Part shown: one piece after another, positions 61,842-64,000 of the stretch | How the letters are laid out: every line of letters begins with the position of its first letter | Numbering within the stretch: the first letter of the stretch is position 1 | Assembly: GCF_039540515.1 (NCBI RefSeq) | Contig: NZ_BAABFA010000008.1 | Location: forward strand, 124,001 to 188,000 | Source: Nemorincola caseinilytica | GTDB taxonomy: Bacteria > Bacteroidota > Bacteroidia > Chitinophagales > Chitinophagaceae | DNA length: 64,000 nt | Direction: 5' to 3' | Made by a program: the position numbers and the translations under genes | Notes under the pieces: model-generated | The model's input: the letters and a program-made list of their open reading frames with translations, nothing else | The model's database searches: none | What the model was told of the DNA's origin: nothing

Positions 61842-61849
61842 TAACTTTG
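61842..61849 (+). promoter_or_regulatory. -7 promoter element of the CoA-binding protein gene
   Basis: Perfect TAACTTTG, 22 bases before the ATG at 61872. Confidence 0.55.
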
Positions 61850-61871
61850 TATATAGCTAAAGCAGGCGAAT

Positions 61872-62234
61872 ATGAAGAACAAAACACTGGTATTGGGCGC
61901 ATCGGACAACCCCGGCAGGTATAGCAATATGGCCATGCTGCAACTGCAGCGCAAAGGGCACGATGTAGTGCCCGTGGGCAAGAAGGCCGGTACCGTGAAC
62001 GGTATGGACATACAGACCACTATGCCGCAGACAGAGGACATAGACACAGTGACCCTCTACCTGAACCCCGACCACCAGAAGGCCTATTATGACCAGATAC
62101 TTATGCTAAGGCCAAGGCGCATCATCTTCAACCCGGGAACGGAGAACGAAGAGCTAGAGGAAATGGCCGCACAGAATGGCATAAAAGTGATGGAGGCATG
62201 TACGCTGGTGATGCTGAATACGGGGCAATACTGA
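61872..62234 (+). CDS. CoA-binding domain protein (YccU-like)
   Basis: A 120-residue Rossmann-like protein: TLVLGASDNPGRYSNMAML (nucleotide loop), GHDVVPVGKKAG, and IIFNPGTENEEL. It matches the CoA_binding_2 family (YccU/YneT). CoA binding has been described for family members but the role is unclear. It is a single-gene unit, followed by an inverted repeat at 62262-62293. Confidence 0.92.
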   Translation: MKNKTLVLGASDNPGRYSNMAMLQLQRKGHDVVPVGKKAGTVNGMDIQTTMPQTEDIDTVTLYLNPDHQKAYYDQILMLRPRRIIFNPGTENEELEEMAAQNGIKVMEACTLVMLNTGQY

Positions 62235-62261
62235 TGCCTACCAGAAATTTTTTGCCGTCAT

Positions 62262-62293
62262 ATCCCAACAATAGCTAAGTACGTTGTTGGGAT
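62262..62293. repeat. Ten-base inverted repeat before the toxin-antitoxin pair
   Basis: ATCCCAACAA and its exact complement flank a 12-base spacer. It is not followed by a clear T tract. It lies 66 bases before the antitoxin start, so it may be an operator for autoregulation or a weak terminator of the preceding gene. Confidence 0.5.
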
Positions 62294-62358
62294 GTTATTA
62301 ACGAAGACGCCCTTATCGGACCTGTGAGTGTTTTAGAATTTTTTTTTAATTTTAGTGA

Positions 62359-62535
62359 ATGGTACTTGTATTGAAAAGGGGCGCTACTGAGAAAGAGATA
62401 CTTTCTATCAGGAAAAAGCTACAGAAGAAGAAAGGCCAAAAAGGAGGAGTTGATCTAAGCAGGCATTTCGGTACGATAAAGCTGAAAGTAGATCCTATGG
62501 ATATTCAACGTAAGTTGCGCGATGAATGGGAATAA
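62359..62535 (+). CDS. VapB-like antitoxin of a PIN toxin
   Basis: A 58-residue protein (MVLVLKRGATEKEILSIRKK opening, ending KLRDEWE). I recall this family as the usual upstream partner of PIN toxins in Bacteroidota: a basic lysine-rich stretch then a KLKVDPMDIQRKLRDEW tail. It overlaps the toxin gene by 14 bases. It presumably binds and blocks the toxin, and may repress its own promoter, possibly through the inverted repeat upstream. Confidence 0.8.
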   Translation: MVLVLKRGATEKEILSIRKKLQKKKGQKGGVDLSRHFGTIKLKVDPMDIQRKLRDEWE

Positions 62536-62908
62536 CTATTTGCTGGACACAAATATCGTTTTGTATATCGCCAATGGTAATGAAGATCTGAGGACATTCC
62601 TTGATCGCCAGAGGCTTAGTATTTCAGTGATCACTGAAATGGAACTATTAAGTTTCCCCACAATTACCAGGAAAGAGATCGCAGTGCTATCGAATTTCAT
62701 TGCAGAGATGGAGGTGGTACCCATAGGCAGCAATGTCAAAAAAACAGCCATTCTTATTCGCAGAAAGTATAAACTCAAATTGCCTGATAGCATAATAGCG
62801 GCTACGGCCATAGTTTATGATATACCGCTCATAACGGCTGATAAGCAATTCAGGAATATAGAAGAGCTCCAGATGCTTCTCTACGATACTGATCAGAAAA
62901 GACCGTAA
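62522..62908 (+). CDS. VapC-type PIN-domain toxin
   Basis: A 128-residue PIN ribonuclease. Acidic residues of the metal site: Asp9 in LLDTNIVLY, Glu39 or Glu41 in ITEMELLSF, Asp89 in LPDSIIAATA and Asp107 in ITADKQF. This is the VapC pattern. It overlaps its antitoxin by 14 bases, so the two are translationally coupled. The RNA target is unknown. Confidence 0.92.
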   Translation: MNGNNYLLDTNIVLYIANGNEDLRTFLDRQRLSISVITEMELLSFPTITRKEIAVLSNFIAEMEVVPIGSNVKKTAILIRRKYKLKLPDSIIAATAIVYDIPLITADKQFRNIEELQMLLYDTDQKRP

Positions 62909-62995
62909 TAACATTTGGAGGCAACACAATTCACTGGTCACACCCAAGAAAAGTATCGTAATTTACGTCTATACCTAATAGATGATATACCCACC

Positions 62996-63916
62996 ATGCA
63001 ACGCCCGCAGACCATACAGTTACACATAGCCGATCCCTGCCACGAGGACTGGAACAAGATGACCCCTTGTGCGCAGGGCCGCCACTGTACCCAATGCGAT
63101 AAGACAGTGATAGACTTTACCTCATGGAGCGATGCTGCTTTGTACGAGTTCTTCTCTAAAGATCCGGGTAATGTGTGCGGGAACTTCAATGTGTGGCAGC
63201 TAGGGAGAGACATATCCATACCGCCGCAACCTCATAGCCGCCTATACCGTATGGTTGTGGCCATGGGGCTTACGCTCATATTTGCGCAGGGTACCGATGT
63301 ATACGCGCAGAGCGGCCGCCCACCGGTGACACAGAGCGCAGACAAGGGAGATGCTTACAGGCTGCGTATGAGCAAGTACTCGATAGGCATGTTCAGAGGC
63401 ACTGTGACCGATGAAAGAGGAATAGCGCTACCGGGCGCATGGGTGCAGGTGATACATGAGGGCGCTATAAAAGACCAGACCATGACCGGCCTGCATGGAG
63501 AATACATGATACGGTCTTTGCCGCCGGGTATCTATGAGGCGAATTTCATGTATGCCGGCCAGTGCAAGGCAAAGGTGATAAACATAGATATAGATGAGGA
63601 TGTGGTATCGCAGAATGTGTGTATAAACACGGGCAATGCCCGCTTACAGGTGATACACAACCAGAAAGAGCCCGTGATACGCAAATATGAAAGTGAGCAG
63701 ATACTGAACCCACCGATGTACAGCCGCAGGGGTGGTGTGAGCCCCTATTATAAAATGAATGGCGCAAGAACATGTGGCGTCATAGATATAAAGGATGAAT
63801 TAGAGATACCCGAAGAGGCACGCAAAGCGGCCGGTATGCCCGAAAAGGACAGCCTGCTGGAGCCCAACAGGAAAATATATAACATGGATGATGTGCAAAA
63901 GATGCATATGCGCTAG
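62996..63916 (+). CDS. Cys-motif N-domain protein with carboxypeptidase-like domain
   Basis: A 306-residue protein of unknown function. It begins with a ~60-residue soluble domain: ADPCHEDWNKMTPCAQGRHC and TQCDKTVIDFTSWSDAAL, with cysteines at C-x2-C spacing plus NVCGNF. This looks like a metal-binding fold. A hydrophobic segment follows (about 82-104, MVVAMGLTLIFAQG), then a CarboxypepD_reg-like domain (about 137-215, FRGTVTDERGIALPGAWVQV). The arrangement suggests a cytoplasmic sensor or zinc-binding domain, one membrane crossing and a periplasmic domain. An earlier frame start at 62915 would add 27 unlikely residues. A paralogue follows. Confidence 0.75.
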   Translation: MQRPQTIQLHIADPCHEDWNKMTPCAQGRHCTQCDKTVIDFTSWSDAALYEFFSKDPGNVCGNFNVWQLGRDISIPPQPHSRLYRMVVAMGLTLIFAQGTDVYAQSGRPPVTQSADKGDAYRLRMSKYSIGMFRGTVTDERGIALPGAWVQVIHEGAIKDQTMTGLHGEYMIRSLPPGIYEANFMYAGQCKAKVINIDIDEDVVSQNVCINTGNARLQVIHNQKEPVIRKYESEQILNPPMYSRRGGVSPYYKMNGARTCGVIDIKDELEIPEEARKAAGMPEKDSLLEPNRKIYNMDDVQKMHMR

Positions 63917-63927
63917 AATGTACCGCC

Positions 63928-64000
63928 ATGACCCGACCCAAGTATATACAGATAGACATACCCGAAGCTTGTGAGCAGGACTGGGACCAGATGACACCCT
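63928..64000 (+). CDS. Start of a second Cys-motif N-domain protein (cut by window end)
   Basis: Only 24 codons are present (TRPKYIQIDIPEACEQDWDQ then MTP). The opening matches the neighbour's pattern IAD/IPxxCxxDWxxMTP, so this is a tandem paralogue. It starts 11 bases after the previous stop and continues beyond the window. Confidence 0.65.
   Translation, partial: MTRPKYIQIDIPEACEQDWDQMTP

Overview
The window comes from a Bacteroidota chromosome of roughly balanced base composition, most likely from the Chitinophagales/Sphingobacteriales side of the phylum (the order is inference). The evidence is type IX secretion genes (gldJ, porU, porV, gldD, a second PorV-like gene), TonB-dependent receptors with carboxypeptidase-regulatory-like N-domains, C-terminal T9SS sorting domains, a DUF5686 protein, lack of Shine-Dalgarno sequences, and a recurrent TAnnTTTG (-7) promoter element just upstream of many starts. 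Isoleucine is written mostly as ATA, which is unusual. No rRNA, tRNA, CRISPR array, insertion sequence or prophage was recognised.

Layout. 0-7 kb: a TonB-dependent receptor, rnhB, a MazG-like hydrolase divergent from a MoxR ATPase/DinB-like pair, a secreted protein and a TlpA-type thioredoxin. 7-10 kb: a T9SS-sorted protein, two small AT-richer orphans, and non-coding repeats and hairpins. 10-14 kb: lpxD, a SAM hydroxide adenosyltransferase-family gene and a TMTC-like membrane/TPR protein. 14-20 kb: a 1493-residue surface protein built of Ig-like repeats, divergent from an AraC-type regulator. 20-24.4 kb: pepA-pdxA (minus) divergent from rsmA and a hydroxyacid dehydrogenase. 24.6-33.7 kb: a same-strand trio of a large TonB-dependent receptor, a 1353-residue secreted protein and a PorV-family barrel. 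33.7-37.1 kb: greA-HIT, lspA-zapA, murF. 37.2-45.8 kb: gldJ divergent from porU-porV, then a secreted protein, tadA and gldD. 45.9-52.7 kb: DUF3467, guaA, a TauD-like dioxygenase/aldo-keto reductase pair, clpP, adk-obgE-rhodanese. 52.8-56.8 kb: a MauE-thioredoxin fusion and several small lipoproteins or envelope genes. 56.6-64 kb: an orphan ParD-like small protein, a DUF5686 protein, two Fe-S redox proteins, a CoA-binding protein, a VapBC-type toxin-antitoxin pair, and the first two members of a Cys-motif N-domain family, the second cut by the window end.

How the genes fit together. Much of the window serves the outer envelope: lpxD (lipid A), murF (peptidoglycan), lspA (lipoprotein maturation), the T9SS sortase and shuttle PorU/PorV with lipoproteins GldJ and GldD, and T9SS cargo. 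The 24.6-33.7 kb trio looks like a dedicated outer-membrane module combining TonB-driven transport with a T9SS-type secreted partner and its own PorV-like protein; it is the most interesting system here. Functions come from motif recognition and remembered family features only. No database search was run.
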